From Branchiostoma lanceolatum (lineage: Eukaryota; Chordata; Leptocardii; Amphioxiformes; Branchiostomatidae): a stretch of DNA of 64,000 bases. The stretch is taken from NCBI RefSeq assembly GCF_035083965.1, contig NC_089722.1:43090697-43154696 (forward strand). The letters run 5' to 3'. Both the position numbers and the translations under genes were made by a program. The notes below the pieces were generated by a model. That model saw only the letters and a list, made by a program, of their open reading frames with translations. It was not told where the DNA came from and searched no databases. This document shows, piece after piece, positions 48,661 through 61,773 of this stretch. Within the stretch, counting starts at the first letter, position 1. Each line of letters starts with the position of its first letter.

Positions 48661-50049
48661 ATGTTATAGCTTCTCAAGTTTGGTTTATTTTTCTATATCT
48701 TTTTTTCGTTGTCATACTACAATTTCTAAGATACGTTTATGAATGTTACAATTTCTAAGGTCCTATCGACGCTAAAGTGTTTATTATTGTTGAGATTTTG
48801 ACTTGTTGTGCACATAAATGTTTATGTTTCACTTCTTATTAGCCTACTAATATTATGATTTCATCAAATAAGTTGTTTGCTGTGTTGTCAATTGAAGTTT
48901 TTTGTCAGATATGTTATTGTGTGTTTCAAACGGAGACCGGTAGCATTATTAGTTGATATAATCACATGGTCCCTTGCCAAGCAGCATGGGATTTTATTAC
49001 AGAGCCAGACGACCAGTGGTTTGGAGATGGGGACCACCGTAGAACAAGATCACTGTGTCGATTGTTACTGTTTTGTAGTAACGTTCTGTGGATACTACTC
49101 AAGAAAATGTTGTCTTGTGGGGAAAACTACTCTGTACAGTTTAAGTTAAGTTTTAGTTGACACCTAATCAGTAACTTTTATCTGTAGATATGTTTTAGAA
49201 TTTCATTACTTTTTTATTCACCACCATGTGTTTATTTGTAAATAACCTTCAGGCATGAGTTTGAAATATGCTTGCTTTATAATGTTGACTATCTATTGAT
49301 AAAGAAACATTTTCAAATGCTTCTGCCTTACATTATTATCTTCCTGTTTCAAATTAGGAGGGAAACCGTTGTAGGCTTTCAGAACGTGAAAATTGAAAAG
49401 GAAATATGTAAATGAGGTCGTCCCCCCAATTCTTGGGTGGCGGTCGGGAGCGGTACTGCAGGTTGGTTAGACAACACTCCGATTCCGTCGTGCTAAACAT
49501 TACAGAAACACTCTATACGAGTAAAACAGTCATCAATACTAGATAACTTTGCAAAACGAAGCGATCTAGTCTTTCGCGAGTCTTTCGGCTGACTGAAGTT
49601 CGTTTCTGCTGTAAGAAAACAAACTTCAAAGTTACACGTCACACACCAGTGACGTCACACCTACTATCAGTGTGACCTGTTGTACGGTAATTTCATATAT
49701 CTTTCCGGGGAATTAATGTCGCGTTAGGACAGGAAAGGGGGTTTGGGCGAAATTGAAGTTTCACAGTCGAGACAATTGTGTCGTTCACTACAGTAGTAGA
49801 CCATAATGTCGCGTTAGAGAGGTCACCTGGAAAATAAAACCACCTTGAGCATTCAATGATTTACGGTATTCAGTAGAACAACTACCGTTAAAACAGACGT
49901 CATGTTTTCTGATTGAATTCTTTGTAGAAACGTTGCTAAGCCTCGACAGTATAGGAACCGTTGAAACACTTTTTCGGATTGAATCATTCTTTGTAAACAA
50001 TGAAGTGTTTTGAAGATACATGTGTGCGTTAGCCAGCCTATCAAGAGTT
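48661..50049. other. Region between TLR-C and the TLR-D leader exon
   Basis: AT-rich 3' flank, then sequence related to the start of the TLR-B downstream region (49318-49410). A 34-bp copy of the TLR C-terminal coding sequence lies at 49001-49034. 49420-50040 has short open frames on the minus strand that I cannot assign. No GGT exon is detectable. Confidence 0.5.
49001..49034 (+). pseudogene. Fragment of TLR C-terminal coding sequence
   Basis: Encodes [11 protein letters not shown], matching the last residues of the TLR tail, about 560 bp past the TLR-C stop. It is preceded by TTTTATTACAG, an acceptor-like sequence. It could be a remnant of an older or converted TLR 3' end. Confidence 0.75.
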
Positions 50050-50296
50050 CAAGACACACACCTTGACATACCTGGCACCTGCACATGCGTGTCGTGACGA
50101 GGAAACGCTTGGACTGCTCCTCGGTACGCGGTCAACAACATCCGTCATTCAAACAGAACGGGCACGAGAAGCTCAGGTGCCAGTCCTGTGTGCAGGCCGC
50201 AGACCGACGGGAGTTCCGGACGAGAGAAGCCGTCCCTTCCGCGCCGCCCCCGGCCAAGACCGCTTCAGCTCTTCTCACAAACATCTTGCTGAGAAG
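50050..50296 (+). other. TLR-D 5'UTR exon
   Basis: Counterpart of the TLR-B and TLR-C leader exons, ending GAGAAG|GTGGGT with the donor GT at 50297. Open frames from 50063 and 50085 would stop soon after splicing to 53354 and before the receptor ATG, so they are uORFs rather than N-terminal extensions. Confidence 0.6.
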
Positions 50297-52104
50297 GTGG
50301 GTTTTACAACTTCCTCTTTTTTAGATATGTTCATTGCCTTCATTTGCAGGGTTCGGTACCGTCTGTATACCTATGTTGAGGCGGGGCGGGGTGGGGTGGA
50401 GAGTGTGGTGGCATAGACTAGCAGCCCCAGAACAGAGTTAACCATTGCAGAGAGTCGCCCTGGGGTATTCTGCTAAGAAACTGATCTTTTAACCTATCTT
50501 TTATTGTGTATTTTGTGCCTGTTGATGCTTGGTGCGGCGGAAAATTCCTAATAGACTACACGAGTGCGTATAGGTACGTAAATTATATCAGACGAAAAAA
50601 ATAGATTCAGAAAGAGGGCTATTTCTTGGTTTTTGTGTCTCTAAGTAACTTTATGATAACATGAAATTTGGTATACGTAGGACACAGGACTCTATGGTCT
50701 TTTTAGTTCTCCATAATGTCAGTATCGACAGGTTTCTGGCGTACTTTGAACGCACACTGCATTCTTCGATTTGGCCGAGTTCACCAACACAAAAGTACTG
50801 CAGAAACGACATAAACAGTAATCAATACCAGGTTACAATGCAGAACAAAGAAATCTATCTTTAGGTCGGTTTTCAGAGCGCCACCATTTCCTTCTTGGTG
50901 TATTATCTACTAACATAATTCCTACTGGGTACATAATTTAGATTACTTCTGCAAGAAACGGTCCATAACAACACTCATGTTCACAGTGTGAAAGGTAGAG
51001 AATGTGGAAATTAACTCAAGAGAGTTTTGACTCTGGCCTTTATGTTTACTACAAACAAAGATGACCTTTCACGCCAAATCACACCCCCGTTCCCAAAGCT
51101 AAGTTCCGCTGACTAAGGCGTTGCTTCCCTGCGCCCTGGGCATTCTTGACTGTCTGCTCAACACGACCCATTGTACGGTCTGAAATCGTATCCCCTTCTG
51201 ATGTCATGAGAGCGAGGTTCGCACAGCAGCGTTGGCACCTGGCATGGGCCCCCGGATTGACTGGTGACAGAGAAATAAGTATACGAACTACGGCAGCTAT
51301 CTGTGAGCCTCCTCTGATATTAGACTTAGAGAGACAAAATCGGAGACATCTCGGAGGCACCTCAAAGTATCCCTGTAGAATCAGCTTTTGCTTTTCAGAG
51401 AGAGAGTGTTCTAGTTCAACAGTCCAAAGAAACACCTTAATAGAAACCGGGTTGTTACTCGTATACAAGCCAAGCGTTCATACGATGATTTTTCTAGCTA
51501 AATATTTTCTTCATCCATTACTTCGAGGTGCAAACTTTTGTGTCTTGAAAAGTGTTTTGACTCGTACTGTTTAGAAGTCAAGGTTCAAGGTTCGTTCAAG
51601 GTTCAAGGTTTACTAGTAACACTGGTGACTTTTCATGCCCAAACATACCTGAGATAAGATGCGCTGACTAAGTCGTCGCATGCCTGCTCCCTGGGCATTC
51701 TTGGCTTTCTGCACAACAGTCCTATTGTACGGTCTGAAATTGAATCCCCCTGAGATCGAAGTTCGCATAACAGGGTTAGCACCTGGATAGCTCACTTCTG
51801 CTCACTGTGACGACCCGGTCATGTTTATAGTATAGCTAATGGATAGATCACTTCTTCTTACCGACATGCAAGAACCGCTCCCAACAACACAGTCATGTTT
51901 GCAGTATGATAGTAAAACAATGTGGTAAGTGTTATAAAGTAAGAAGTTAAGGTTCATGTTTTGCCGCCAGATTAGACGGTGATGCGGAAATAAGTATCGG
52001 GAGTTGGGCCTTCTTGGTTTCCTCGTGACTTAAGATAAACTCGGAGACCTCTAAGTAGATTCCAAAGGAAAGGTATCAGAAGACTGAGAAAGAAAAGGAC
52101 TCGA

Positions 52105-52455
52105 TGTAGATCTGGGGTGAAAACAACTCATGGACTGATGCAGGGCACTGCACTTGGTCTTATCGTGTTCATTGCCCACACAAACAGCGAAACAACTGAC
52201 AGTATACAGTCTCCCATCTGGGCCTTCGTCGACGACCTAAACATCCCAGCTACAGAAGGATCTCAACGAACTTTCTTCGTCTGGAGTTGTACCTGTCCAA
52301 CTTAACCCTTTACCATCACTGGCTGCCAAACCGAAGAGGCGAAGTGAAAAAGAGGGAAACTAGACAAACAAGTAAATTTGACCTTATACCAGCACGTACT
52401 AAGCGGCATGATGACAGTCCACTGCTGTACACTGTCAAACACTTGAACGACAAAG
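52105..52455 (+). pseudogene. Decayed LINE reverse transcriptase remnant
   Basis: The frame at 52117-52305 reads LMQGTALGLIVF and then FVDDLNI, a degenerate form of reverse transcriptase motifs QGxxLGPLLF and YADD. In another frame the end reads FDLIPARTKRHDDSPLL, resembling the C-terminal tail of non-LTR elements, and stops near 52460. An AATAAAATC near 52580 may mark its 3' end. Confidence 0.6.
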
Positions 52456-52802
52456 TGTAACGGAAATGTTATGTTTTATGTTGTACAGTGAGATATGATT
52501 TGTTGTATTTTACTGTTTATGGGGAATGATATACTGAATTCCGCAATTCAGCCCTTATGAGCTGCAAAGAGAGTTCATTCAATAAAATCAGTCAAACAAA
52601 AAATAAAATAAACAAACCCCACAAAACTAGTCATTCGTTCAGCTGTGACGAAGAGATTTAGTCTGGTTGGCGGAAACACGGCGAACCTGTTGTCAGGAAA
52701 TGGTTCAAAAGTCAGGCTATATGTTTGTGTCGGATATGTACATATTGTGCACAGCATCTGACTATGGCATATGTCTATGAATGAATGACCAAAGGTAGAG
52801 AT

Positions 52803-53216
52803 GCGTACCTAGACCCCGGACCCGATCCGGATGGTTTAGGTTCAAGTCTAAAAAACCTAAACGTCTGGAAACAAGTCCGGACTTGAAACAAAAAAATCTA
52901 TCGCTTATATATAGTCATACTCCTATTTTGTCTTAAGCCATCATAAACCTTCCTTAGATCGTGAAATATGCAATGAAAAAATATGAAAAGTTTGCTGTTT
53001 TGGGGTTTATAATTGAAATTTTGTGTTTACTACTGACTGTATATAATGTCACAAACATAGTTTTCAAATTACATGTAAGATATATGCCAATTTTTGGAAC
53101 AGGAAAATATATTTCAGCACATGGGTTCAGGTACTGGTCCGGAGTTATAAGTACGGACCTGAACCTAACTCCCTGGATCTGAATCCGAACCTGAACCTGG
53201 ACACAGGTTTAGGTAC
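52803..53216. mobile_element. Possible foldback element with GTACCTAGACC-like ends
   Basis: The left end (GTACCTAGACCCCGGACC) and the inverted right end (GTACCTAAACCTGTGTCC) are similar, and both flanks of the AT-rich centre are rich in CCGGAC/GTCCGG and GGTTCAGG words. No clear target duplication. Could be a MITE or chance low complexity. Confidence 0.35.
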
Positions 53217-53389
53217 ACACCACTAACCAAAGGTGGTCACATGTCGTCAACCGGAACAGATGATATCCACAAATATCCGCAACGTGCAAGCGCATAATTT
53301 CACCATAATGCTTCCCTTCCTGGCTGATTCCCAGATGTCTATATTTTCTACAGGTTCACAACTAGAAAAATCCAACTGAGCTGATCAAC

Positions 53390-56300
53390 ATGGAGTCTAA
53401 ACCCGCTCTTCTCGCAGTCTGCTTAGCTGTGGTTTCCGCGTTCATCACCCAACATGGACGGGTTAGAGGACAACTCGACCCACCTGTGTGTCAGACCTGG
53501 AACTCAACAAATGTGGTGTGTACACGGGAGAATACATGGTCTCCAACCCGCGCACTTCTAACCCAAGTACCGCCCGGCATCCCCGAGTCTGTCATCACGG
53601 TGGATCTCCGTTGGAACAACATAACTGAACTGTACAACGACTCGTTTAGTGGGTTAAGAAACCTGAAATCCTTAGACCTGTCTGGAAATGCTCTAGAGAC
53701 CATTGAGATCGGTGCGTTTGCTGGGTTAAAGAATTTAGAACGTATTAATATGAGTGTAGAGGGATGGGATGATATATATGGATTGATATGGATAGAGGAA
53801 TTGAAGCCCATGTATTCTCTTCGAAATGGACTTTTCCAAGATCTGCGAAACCTGAACTATCTGCGGGTGACGACTTTCACCGATGCAGTCAGTGCGGGAG
53901 TGTTCACGGGGTTATCTAAACTCAGGCATTTAGAGCTTAGTGTGAGGGATGTCAACCTTTTACCCGATCACATTTTTGATTCTTTGACCTCATTGGAAAT
54001 TCTGACGATAAGGGAACACAACAATGCCATGGGAGAGGGCCAAAATACCACCGCTAGAAGAGTCAACAGCGGAAGTGGGTTCTTACAACGGCCTCTGCTG
54101 TGGGCACCGCTGAACAACCTCAAAAAAATGAGTCTCTATTTCTTGCCGAGAATCAGTAACCTCTATTTTGGACCTGTGTTTAGAAACCTATCTAACTTAC
54201 AGAGTATAGAAATTGATTCAGGGATATCTAACGACTATGCTCTCAGTGTTCAAATGTTCCAGCCACTGTTACCTAGTTTAAAACATTTACACACTGGCTT
54301 CCAGATAGCCCCCGGCCTGCTTAAGTCGCTCACTCATCTTCAGACGTTGGACCTCGACTATGATTATACATATCCGTACAACATTCAGGACGTCCTGCCT
54401 GAACTCCGACACACGCAGATTCAGGAGCTGTCATTTCATGTGTGGGAATCCGTAATGGACGTCATTGCGGGAATAAGAGATATTAAAAAATTGAAAACTC
54501 TGTCTTTTACAAACATTGACGCCATACAAGCTGACGCTTTTCTTGGTTTTTCACATTTACAAAGGCTGGACTTGACGCGGGGCTCATTGGATGATTTAGA
54601 AGACAAGACGTTCAGCGGACTGTCTTCACTCACTCATCTTAACTTGACACAGAACGAAATTTCTACATTGCCAGCGGGCGTATTTGAAGGACTAACCTCT
54701 CTTACTCATCTTGATTTGAGCCATAACAACTTGGTAACCTCCCGAGCTCAACTTCCAAGGACCTTGGACTATCTTGATCTCAGTTTCAATAAGTTAAACA
54801 GCAGACACACACATCCACCACCATGTAAAATATCATTTAACTTCAGTGGTTTGAAAAGCGTGAATTATCTGAATTTGAGTCATAACGCGATTACTCAGAT
54901 TGACGGCGATTGTCTACCTAGGAATATTGGTGTGCTTGATTTGCAGCACAACAATATTGACGATGTAAACATTACGAGTGCACGGTATCTCGACCTTTCT
55001 AACAACAATATCAGAAATATTGTTGGTTCTTTATTACTGACAGGTGAGCCATCAATCTTAGAAACACTTAGGCTAGATAATAATGTTCTGACAGCGAAAG
55101 ATTTACGCGACTACTGGGTTTTCCTGAAATATCAGATGAACCTGAAAACGTTGACTCTTTCTCACAACCACATCCAGTTTATCAATAGAGAACAATTCCG
55201 AGGGTTGGACCGACTGGAACATCTGGATCTCAGTAATAACGAGATCAGCACAGTCATGCCATCCGCCTTCCGTGGACTATCGCGGCTAGCAATCCTTGAT
55301 CTTAGTGACAACAAGATACAGTACATAACAGAGATGACATTTGAAGGTGTGGACAACGTGACACAATTAAACCTGGCAGCCAACAGGATAGCAGTGATTG
55401 GGAACGCCTTTCACCGTCTGTACGGGTTGAGGAACCTGAATCTGGCGAGCAACAGATTAACTGTGTTAAATCAAACAACATTCGGTCCTGTTGTCAACCG
55501 GTTAGAGACAATAGACATTGCTGACAACCCGTTTTTGTGCGACTGCAAGTTAATGTGGTTTGTTGAGTGGGCCAACGACAAATACGACAGGGTGCCGAAC
55601 TTGCACAACCCTTATCCTGATTTTACTCGAGGCTACACATGTACCAGTCCAGCACAACTGCACGGACGACATTTGATAGACGGGTTGGCGCAGAAACAAC
55701 ATAACGACAGACAGGGGTCAACAGAAGGCACGTTCTTTGACACGGATTGTAGTCATGGATTCCGACCCAACCGCCTCCTGGCTTGTGTGGTCGCCTCTTC
55801 GAGCATCTTCGTCGCCATGATGACCATTTTCCTGGTCGACTACCACATCGCCCGTGTTCAGTACTACCTGTGGCAGTTGGCCAAGTGGAGGAGACCGAAG
55901 ATTGGCGAAGTAGAGAACCAAGAGCCGCTCAAATACACGCACGATGCTTTCCTTGCCTACAACAACCGGGACATCGTGTGGGTTATACATGAAGCAATAA
56001 AGAATCTGGAACCTGACTACAGTCTGGTCATACACGAACGGGACTTTGCAGTCGGCGCTCCCATTGTGGAAAACATCGCGGATGCCGTGGAAAACAGTCG
56101 GAGAACCGTCTGTATCATCACCAGGAACTTCCTGAAGAGTCAGTGGTGCGAGTACGAGTTCCAGATGGCCCAGTACCACATGTTTGAGAAGGGGGGAAAG
56201 AGGCGTCTCATCCTGGTGTTTCTGGAGAGGATTCCTGACAGACTGCTGAAACGGTTCCGCCATCTGAACGCCGTGATGAACAGAGACACGTACCTGGTGT

Positions 56301-56608
56301 GGCCGGGCGACGTGCGGAAACGGCCGCTGTTCTGGAAGCGGCTGCGACACGCTCTGGGCGATCCTCTACCCCGGGACCCAGAGCCTCAGCAGCAGGTACA
56401 AGATCCGGAACGGAACATTCCGGAACAACAGGCACAGGGCCCGGAACGGAACATTGCGGAACAACAAGAACAGGCTCCGGTAAGGAACATTGTAGAAGTG
56501 CAGATACATGGCCCCATGCGGAACCTTCCGGAACAGCAAGATGAAATTCTATTGCCAGACGACCAGTGGTTTGGAGATGGAGACGACGGTCCTCTCCTAC
56601 CACTGTAG
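53390..56608 (+). CDS. TLR: Toll-like receptor TLR-D (complete, mosaic)
   Basis: Complete 1072-aa receptor in one coding exon. The signal peptide is shared with all copies. Residues about 27-315 differ from TLR-B at many positions, but from about residue 316 (base 54337) to the stop only about 14 residues differ. The 3' flank then matches TLR-A better than TLR-B. This points to gene conversion or a duplication breakpoint inside the LRR region. LRRCT, transmembrane helix, TIR (HDAFLAY, RDFAVG, FW) and the four-motif tail are intact. In the [11 protein letters not shown] of TLR-A and -B reads RDIVWVIH. The leader after the acceptor at 53353 has an in-frame TAG, so the start is secure. Confidence 0.96.
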   Translation: MESKPALLAVCLAVVSAFITQHGRVRGQLDPPVCQTWNSTNVVCTRENTWSPTRALLTQVPPGIPESVITVDLRWNNITELYNDSFSGLRNLKSLDLSGNALETIEIGAFAGLKNLERINMSVEGWDDIYGLIWIEELKPMYSLRNGLFQDLRNLNYLRVTTFTDAVSAGVFTGLSKLRHLELSVRDVNLLPDHIFDSLTSLEILTIREHNNAMGEGQNTTARRVNSGSGFLQRPLLWAPLNNLKKMSLYFLPRISNLYFGPVFRNLSNLQSIEIDSGISNDYALSVQMFQPLLPSLKHLHTGFQIAPGLLKSLTHLQTLDLDYDYTYPYNIQDVLPELRHTQIQELSFHVWESVMDVIAGIRDIKKLKTLSFTNIDAIQADAFLGFSHLQRLDLTRGSLDDLEDKTFSGLSSLTHLNLTQNEISTLPAGVFEGLTSLTHLDLSHNNLVTSRAQLPRTLDYLDLSFNKLNSRHTHPPPCKISFNFSGLKSVNYLNLSHNAITQIDGDCLPRNIGVLDLQHNNIDDVNITSARYLDLSNNNIRNIVGSLLLTGEPSILETLRLDNNVLTAKDLRDYWVFLKYQMNLKTLTLSHNHIQFINREQFRGLDRLEHLDLSNNEISTVMPSAFRGLSRLAILDLSDNKIQYITEMTFEGVDNVTQLNLAANRIAVIGNAFHRLYGLRNLNLASNRLTVLNQTTFGPVVNRLETIDIADNPFLCDCKLMWFVEWANDKYDRVPNLHNPYPDFTRGYTCTSPAQLHGRHLIDGLAQKQHNDRQGSTEGTFFDTDCSHGFRPNRLLACVVASSSIFVAMMTIFLVDYHIARVQYYLWQLAKWRRPKIGEVENQEPLKYTHDAFLAYNNRDIVWVIHEAIKNLEPDYSLVIHERDFAVGAPIVENIADAVENSRRTVCIITRNFLKSQWCEYEFQMAQYHMFEKGGKRRLILVFLERIPDRLLKRFRHLNAVMNRDTYLVWPGDVRKRPLFWKRLRHALGDPLPRDPEPQQQVQDPERNIPEQQAQGPERNIAEQQEQAPVRNIVEVQIHGPMRNLPEQQDEILLPDDQWFGDGDDGPLLPL

Positions 56609-56681
56609 CCACTATGTGTCAAAAGTTACTTCTCGTTGTTTGTTCTGAATCAAAGTGCCTGTAACTTCCAACACAATATTT

Positions 56682-56845
56682 GGACTTACCCAAATTTTTC
56701 ACTAACTCCAGTCTCTCTAAATGAATGAGATATCAACCGCTTCTCTGACGTCACGTTATGCAGATAGAACACGTGACTCAGTGAGCAGTGGATCAAAATA
56801 AGCAGAAAGTTTATGGCGCACCCGTCTCTGAGATGGTCGAAAGGC
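56682..56845 (+). repeat. 3' flank block shared by TLR and GGT genes (TLR-D copy)
   Basis: Essentially identical to the TLR-A copy, including TGACGTCACGTTATGCAG. Confidence 0.7.
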
Positions 56846-59519
56846 GTTGATGTAAATAGCTTTACGTAATTTGGTTAAATTTTCTGTCTGTATTATTAAT
56901 TCTTTTATCATCATGTTACCATTTCTAAGATCCTATTGACGTTAAATTGTTTACTATTGTTGGAAACTTTGACTTGCGTGAGCCTAAGTTTTATAGATTC
57001 GGATTTTTGTGTGATGACGATTGATAGTTTATTGTTATATCATATAAAGTGGTGGCTTTTATCATGAGATCCAAACGGAGACCATTGATATTATGGTTAG
57101 AATCGTAAAAAAATATAATACTACCTTTGTACATTTACTACTATAAATGACATTTATAGCTATGAAAAATGTGCTATTTAGTGCATCCTACTAATGTGAT
57201 ACACAATGCACATAGCAAGTTTTAGAATTAACTTGTCGTTTTGTATTTCTTTATGTACCACAATCTCCCATGTTATCTTTATTTACAAATAGCTTTCTAA
57301 CACGAGTTTACAATAAGCTTGTCTTATAATGTTGACTACAAACATTCAGTTAATGTATATCCAGATATACACTGTAGAGCACCGTGTAGTTTTAGCCAAT
57401 GATTGTATGTTGATGATATTTCTTATCATCTTGAATGATCGTACATGCGTTAAAATTGTACCAATACGGTTGTTGTGCTGTTATATTTGTCGTGTCGTGG
57501 TCATGGATCTTGGGCGATAAACGTAATGTAATGAATGTAATCTCCAAGCAGAAGGTGAGGAGTTTAAGAAGTGTGGTGATTGAAAAAAATCGTTTAATCT
57601 TGATAAGCCTCCGTTGCAGTCCTTCCCACTAGCGATTTTTTTTGGGGGGGGGGTATCTGCTTGAGGTCCTGTTACCGCTGTGATCCTGTGTCCGCTGTGT
57701 GGAAGGACTGCGTTTTGTCGCTTCCAGCAAAGGCAATTAAATGTATCCGCCAGAAGTAATTCACAGTACCGCGAGAAGCAATTCAAATGTTACGTTGCAC
57801 AAAGCCCACGTGAAGTGACACATGCTTCCTGCGCTAGCATGTTGTCTTTAAAGTCGTGTTACAAATTTTCTCAAATGTGGCCTGATGTTTCTTTCTATTC
57901 TTTGACCCCATAGATCCAGCCTATTATGCGGCTCCCCAGTGCGCCCACATTTATATTGCACAGTGAAGTAATCCTCACAGCTTACAGCATTGCAAAAAAA
58001 GACCTGGATGTGTCCGCAAACATCTTTAAACAGCGTTAAACACTGTTTCAAACTGCCAAAGAAAGCATAATGTGTACATGTCAGCGTGTTGGCAGTGCAC
58101 TGAACCATTCCGCCATGCATGACTGGAGCTGAATAGACCTTGACGGTCTGTGTGCCTTTATTTTCCCGTGAGGCGTGGCGAGCCCACTCTAAGTCAATGT
58201 TGGGCGTTGGTGGTACATTATTCGCGAAGCGTAATTAGTCGCTTTGATTTTAGGTAACCATGATATTTGTCGTCCTGAATCCATCGTTAGCAAAATTGTT
58301 CGAATCACGTAGTTGAATGTCCAAATGCAACTATATACCGGGTATACATAAGGCAAGCCCAGAATGCACTCCCGCCAGATAAAAGGTGTACAGGGTAGTT
58401 TTAAATCATACCCCCTAACCCAAAATATGCCCGGGGTAGAGTTTAGATGTACATTGTACCCACGGGTATCCTTTCGGCTACCTCAGAAAACACCACCCCG
58501 CAGGATTGAAGATAAAGTTTATTGCAAGTTCTTGCCTGTAGGCTAATTGCAAATTGACAGCAATTAATAACGATGCAGAAACATACAGTGAAACATAAGG
58601 TATACATGTGATACAAGCGACGAGGATTAAAAACTGATGCGGGGTTTGACTTCTTCTTTGAAAACAGTGGAAAAGTCCCACGTTTTCGATTATGAGTGGG
58701 TTGGATGGTTTCAAAAGAAACATGAGTTTCTGTGAATTTCTTAATCTAGAAAAGCTAGTACTACAATAGAGATTTCGGATATGCTTCGTGAATAATATAT
58801 TTCTTTCGGCTTCGAATTTGGGACATTCGCAGATAATAATGCATTTCATTTTCCATTTTGTATTAGATGTGTTATGGACGATTGAGAGCGTACACACGAA
58901 GGGACATCGTAGATTTATTTTTCGGTTGGATTTTGAGGTCAGTTACTAATGAGCACTACATATTTACTTTTAGAACAGGTTGGGGCAAAGGCATGAGCGT
59001 TAAGAAAGCAGGATGACGCTTTACAATGTTCACGTGAAGCCCTGATGATGGGTGCATGATCAAGGTGTGCTGCGAGCTATACCTGTGCAGAGGTGGAGCA
59101 TGGCCGTGACCATGACCATGACCATGCACCCACACATGGGTCTCACGTGAACTTTATAAAGTGTCTTCTTGTTTTCGTGACTTTCGCGTCTTCTCTCCCA
59201 CCTTTGGTCAACATCCGGAGCCTCTGTTACATACTTAATGAGCCGATTCCCGCCTGCAACCAAGAGATACGTCAAGCCGAAGGAAAGCACCACGGCCTTG
59301 ACTAAAACCTACAACGGTGAGCCTAACTTTTTTCTTGGTTTTCTTTGTGTGCATATTCTTTGCTGGATACGTTCTATTCGATTCACTGCGCTTATTTATT
59401 CCACCCTTCCCCATGAAATGGACGTTGCGCTTGGTAAAGAAAGTTGATGAAAAATGAGTAGCCACTATCAGGCCTTTCTGGAGTCCCAAAAATACAAAAA
59501 TATGGCCCCCCGACCTTCC

Positions 59520-59815
59520 CCCAACCACGGTCGGGAAAGGTTCGGGAGCTAGGCGGGCTGTGTTCGGCTGGCATTCGGCTGTGACTGTGAGGAATGCTCT
59601 ATTATTTTCAAACATTCAGCCGAAGCTAGGTTCTCATTTACACCTGAGTGAAGTGATAGTGTGCTAACTATGAAGTGAGAAAAGTGGTGTATAGTGCCCT
59701 TCCCAAAGACACAACTTCGGGGGTATATCGGGTGGTTTCGAACCCGGGACCTCTCCGTTGTGGACGAAAAACCCTACCGATTGCGCCGCACGATGCCACA
59801 CAAGTACCTTTATCT
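59520..59815 (-). repeat. tRNA-derived SINE, minus strand (third copy)
   Basis: Orthologous to 6240-6505 and 29850-30115, with box B complement near 59747. Confidence 0.7.
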
Positions 59816-60079
59816 GGTCGAAATAGTAATTATCACAGGTTTATACCCTGTGGGCATGTAACACTACTGGCAGCGTCAAATCTAAACCTCGTCCAACCAC
59901 TAGTGCACCGCAGTGAAAAACATTATAGGACCTGACACATGAAGACGTTCTCAGACAGAAGAGCCAGAATCTGCCAAACATCCTTACTCTGGTGAGTCTT
60001 ACTATATCCTGCATGCCTGATCCATAGCGCGTGAGGCGATACCAATCCCTTCCGCTGGGGTAGAAACATGTCCCGCTCA

Positions 60080-60363
60080 CAAAGTTCGGGCACCTCACCC
60101 CGAGTTAGCTCACGCGAGAGATAATCAGCGGCAGGGTGGCGACTCTGTGAGCGGGGCGTGTTGCTCCCCCGGCCGACGGGATTATTATCGTCTCGCGCCG
60201 GGTCTGGTATCCCGGCTAGTCAACAGGACACGTGCACCTTACTCCGAGTTAGCTCACGCAAGAGATAATCAGCGGCAGAGTGGCGACTCCTGCAGCGGGG
60301 CGTGTCGCGACCCCGGCCGACGGGATTACTATCGTCTCGCGCTGGGTCTGGTATCCAGGCTAG
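60080..60363. repeat. Two tandem GC-rich units (third locus)
   Basis: Two copies, about 60080-60213 and 60214-60363, of the unit seen at 6780 and 30394. Each has small deletions that remove the GTGCACGTGGCG word. Confidence 0.7.
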
Positions 60364-61193
60364 TCGTCCTACTGTTTCACAACAATCCGACATGATAGGT
60401 GGCGCGTCTGTTGTTCATTTTACCGTTGAAAAAGTTGTTGGAACAGTTCAGTTTTGGCTCCTGTGTCACATCAAAATGTCGATTACCACTGAGATTAGCT
60501 GAGATTGGACTGTCTCTCTGTTTATAATCTGTAACCTGTAATTTGTCAATCTTCGAAAATACCCAAGATTTCTAGTTTTGATTCACACACACGTGGAGTC
60601 CCATACAAGTGTGTTAGAAGATCTGGATGTTTTAGATATTTCTGTGTCAGGATGGCAATAAGGGAAGAAGGATCACTGTAGACAACATACATGTGTTGTC
60701 ATTACAATGTTCATGATAACTGCATTTTTATGCTATAACTCCATATGGTGCATGGCGGGGAAGTCATACTTGCAGCATTTGAAAGTTAGGCTAAGGTAAA
60801 TAACATTAGACATGACTTAAAGCAAAGCAAGTACTCAGGCCTGGTTTGCATGATTAACGAGAAAATGTTATGGTATGTTATGATCTATAGTCCATCATGT
60901 AGTAACTACCAGACACTTTAGCGACTGTTTCCACCACATGGCTGCTTGTTTTCCACAACAAGATGCCCCCCCCCCCCCCGTATGCCCATAAAGCCAACGT
61001 CATATAGAAGGACAATAGCATGATGGTGGGGTGGGAGAAGGGATTTGGGGGCCATGAAAAAATTGGCTTCGGGGGAGGGGGAGGGCCATGGTAAAAAATT
61101 CGAAAGATTGGGCGCAAAGCTATGATTAAGGTTTAATCAATTTTTGCCAGTCGCTTGGATAGCAACAATTTCCTCTAAGTTCATCTGGGTTGG

Positions 61194-61336
61194 TACTCTC
61201 CAAGCAGAGGTTGGCGGGGAAGATTGTGACCGTTGTACTGCATATGCCCCGCTTTTGTCCGCTCTCCTCACCAACTGGACAAAAAAACGGGGCATATACA
61301 GTAAAACCTTCCCCACCAACCTCTGCTTGAAGAGTA
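61194..61336. mobile_element. Hairpin MITE with 9-bp target duplication (second copy)
   Basis: Orthologous to 7829-7981, with flanking CTGGGTTGG at 61185-61193 and 61337-61345. The right arm has lost about 10 bp (ACGGTCACA). Confidence 0.75.
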
Positions 61337-61773
61337 CTGGGTTGGGCCGATTTTGCTGCATTCCTTTGGGTTGGGTTGGGTCGTGGATTCGTCTTGCCGC
61401 ATTCTTGCATGTACAAGTTTGGCTATCAAACACCATGTCTTGCCAAAAAAAAAATGTATTTTGATTCTGAAATTCTCTAGAATTGATTGAATCACATCAC
61501 AACATCCGTAAAAACAGTAAAACTAGTGTATCAAAACAATGAAGCGTGTGCAAAGCAAAAAACAGCGAAACGTGTGCTCCTCCCCCAAACAGTGGAACGT
61601 GCCACAACAATGAAACGCCTCTGGGGCTTTTAAGTGTCGCGTAGCAAAAGTCGTTATGTCTAAAAGTGGTCGGTGTGTCGCGCAGAAAAAAATCAGAGTT
61701 TTGAGAAATTAGAAATTTCCTTGCTTGTGTAAGGATCTACCTGGAGAACCGTATGCATGGGACCATGCGGCAT

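Larger units (their letters stand above)
50297..53353 (+). other. TLR-D 5'UTR intron
   Basis: Inferred 3.1-kb intron. 50297-50930 matches the TLR-B intron start. 51165-51310 and 51715-52010 carry two versions of the TLR-linked module. 52105-52455 is a decayed LINE and 52803-53216 a possible foldback element. Confidence 0.5.

Noticed and set aside
50063-50416. Short protein gene upstream of TLR-D
   Set aside because: It crosses the conserved splice donor at 50297 and the part after the donor is not conserved in the other copies; better read as uORF sequence.
51079-51574. Overlapping 129-aa and 142-aa frames on opposite strands
   Set aside because: Located in the TLR-D leader intron within the dispersed module; not open in the matching part of the TLR-B intron.
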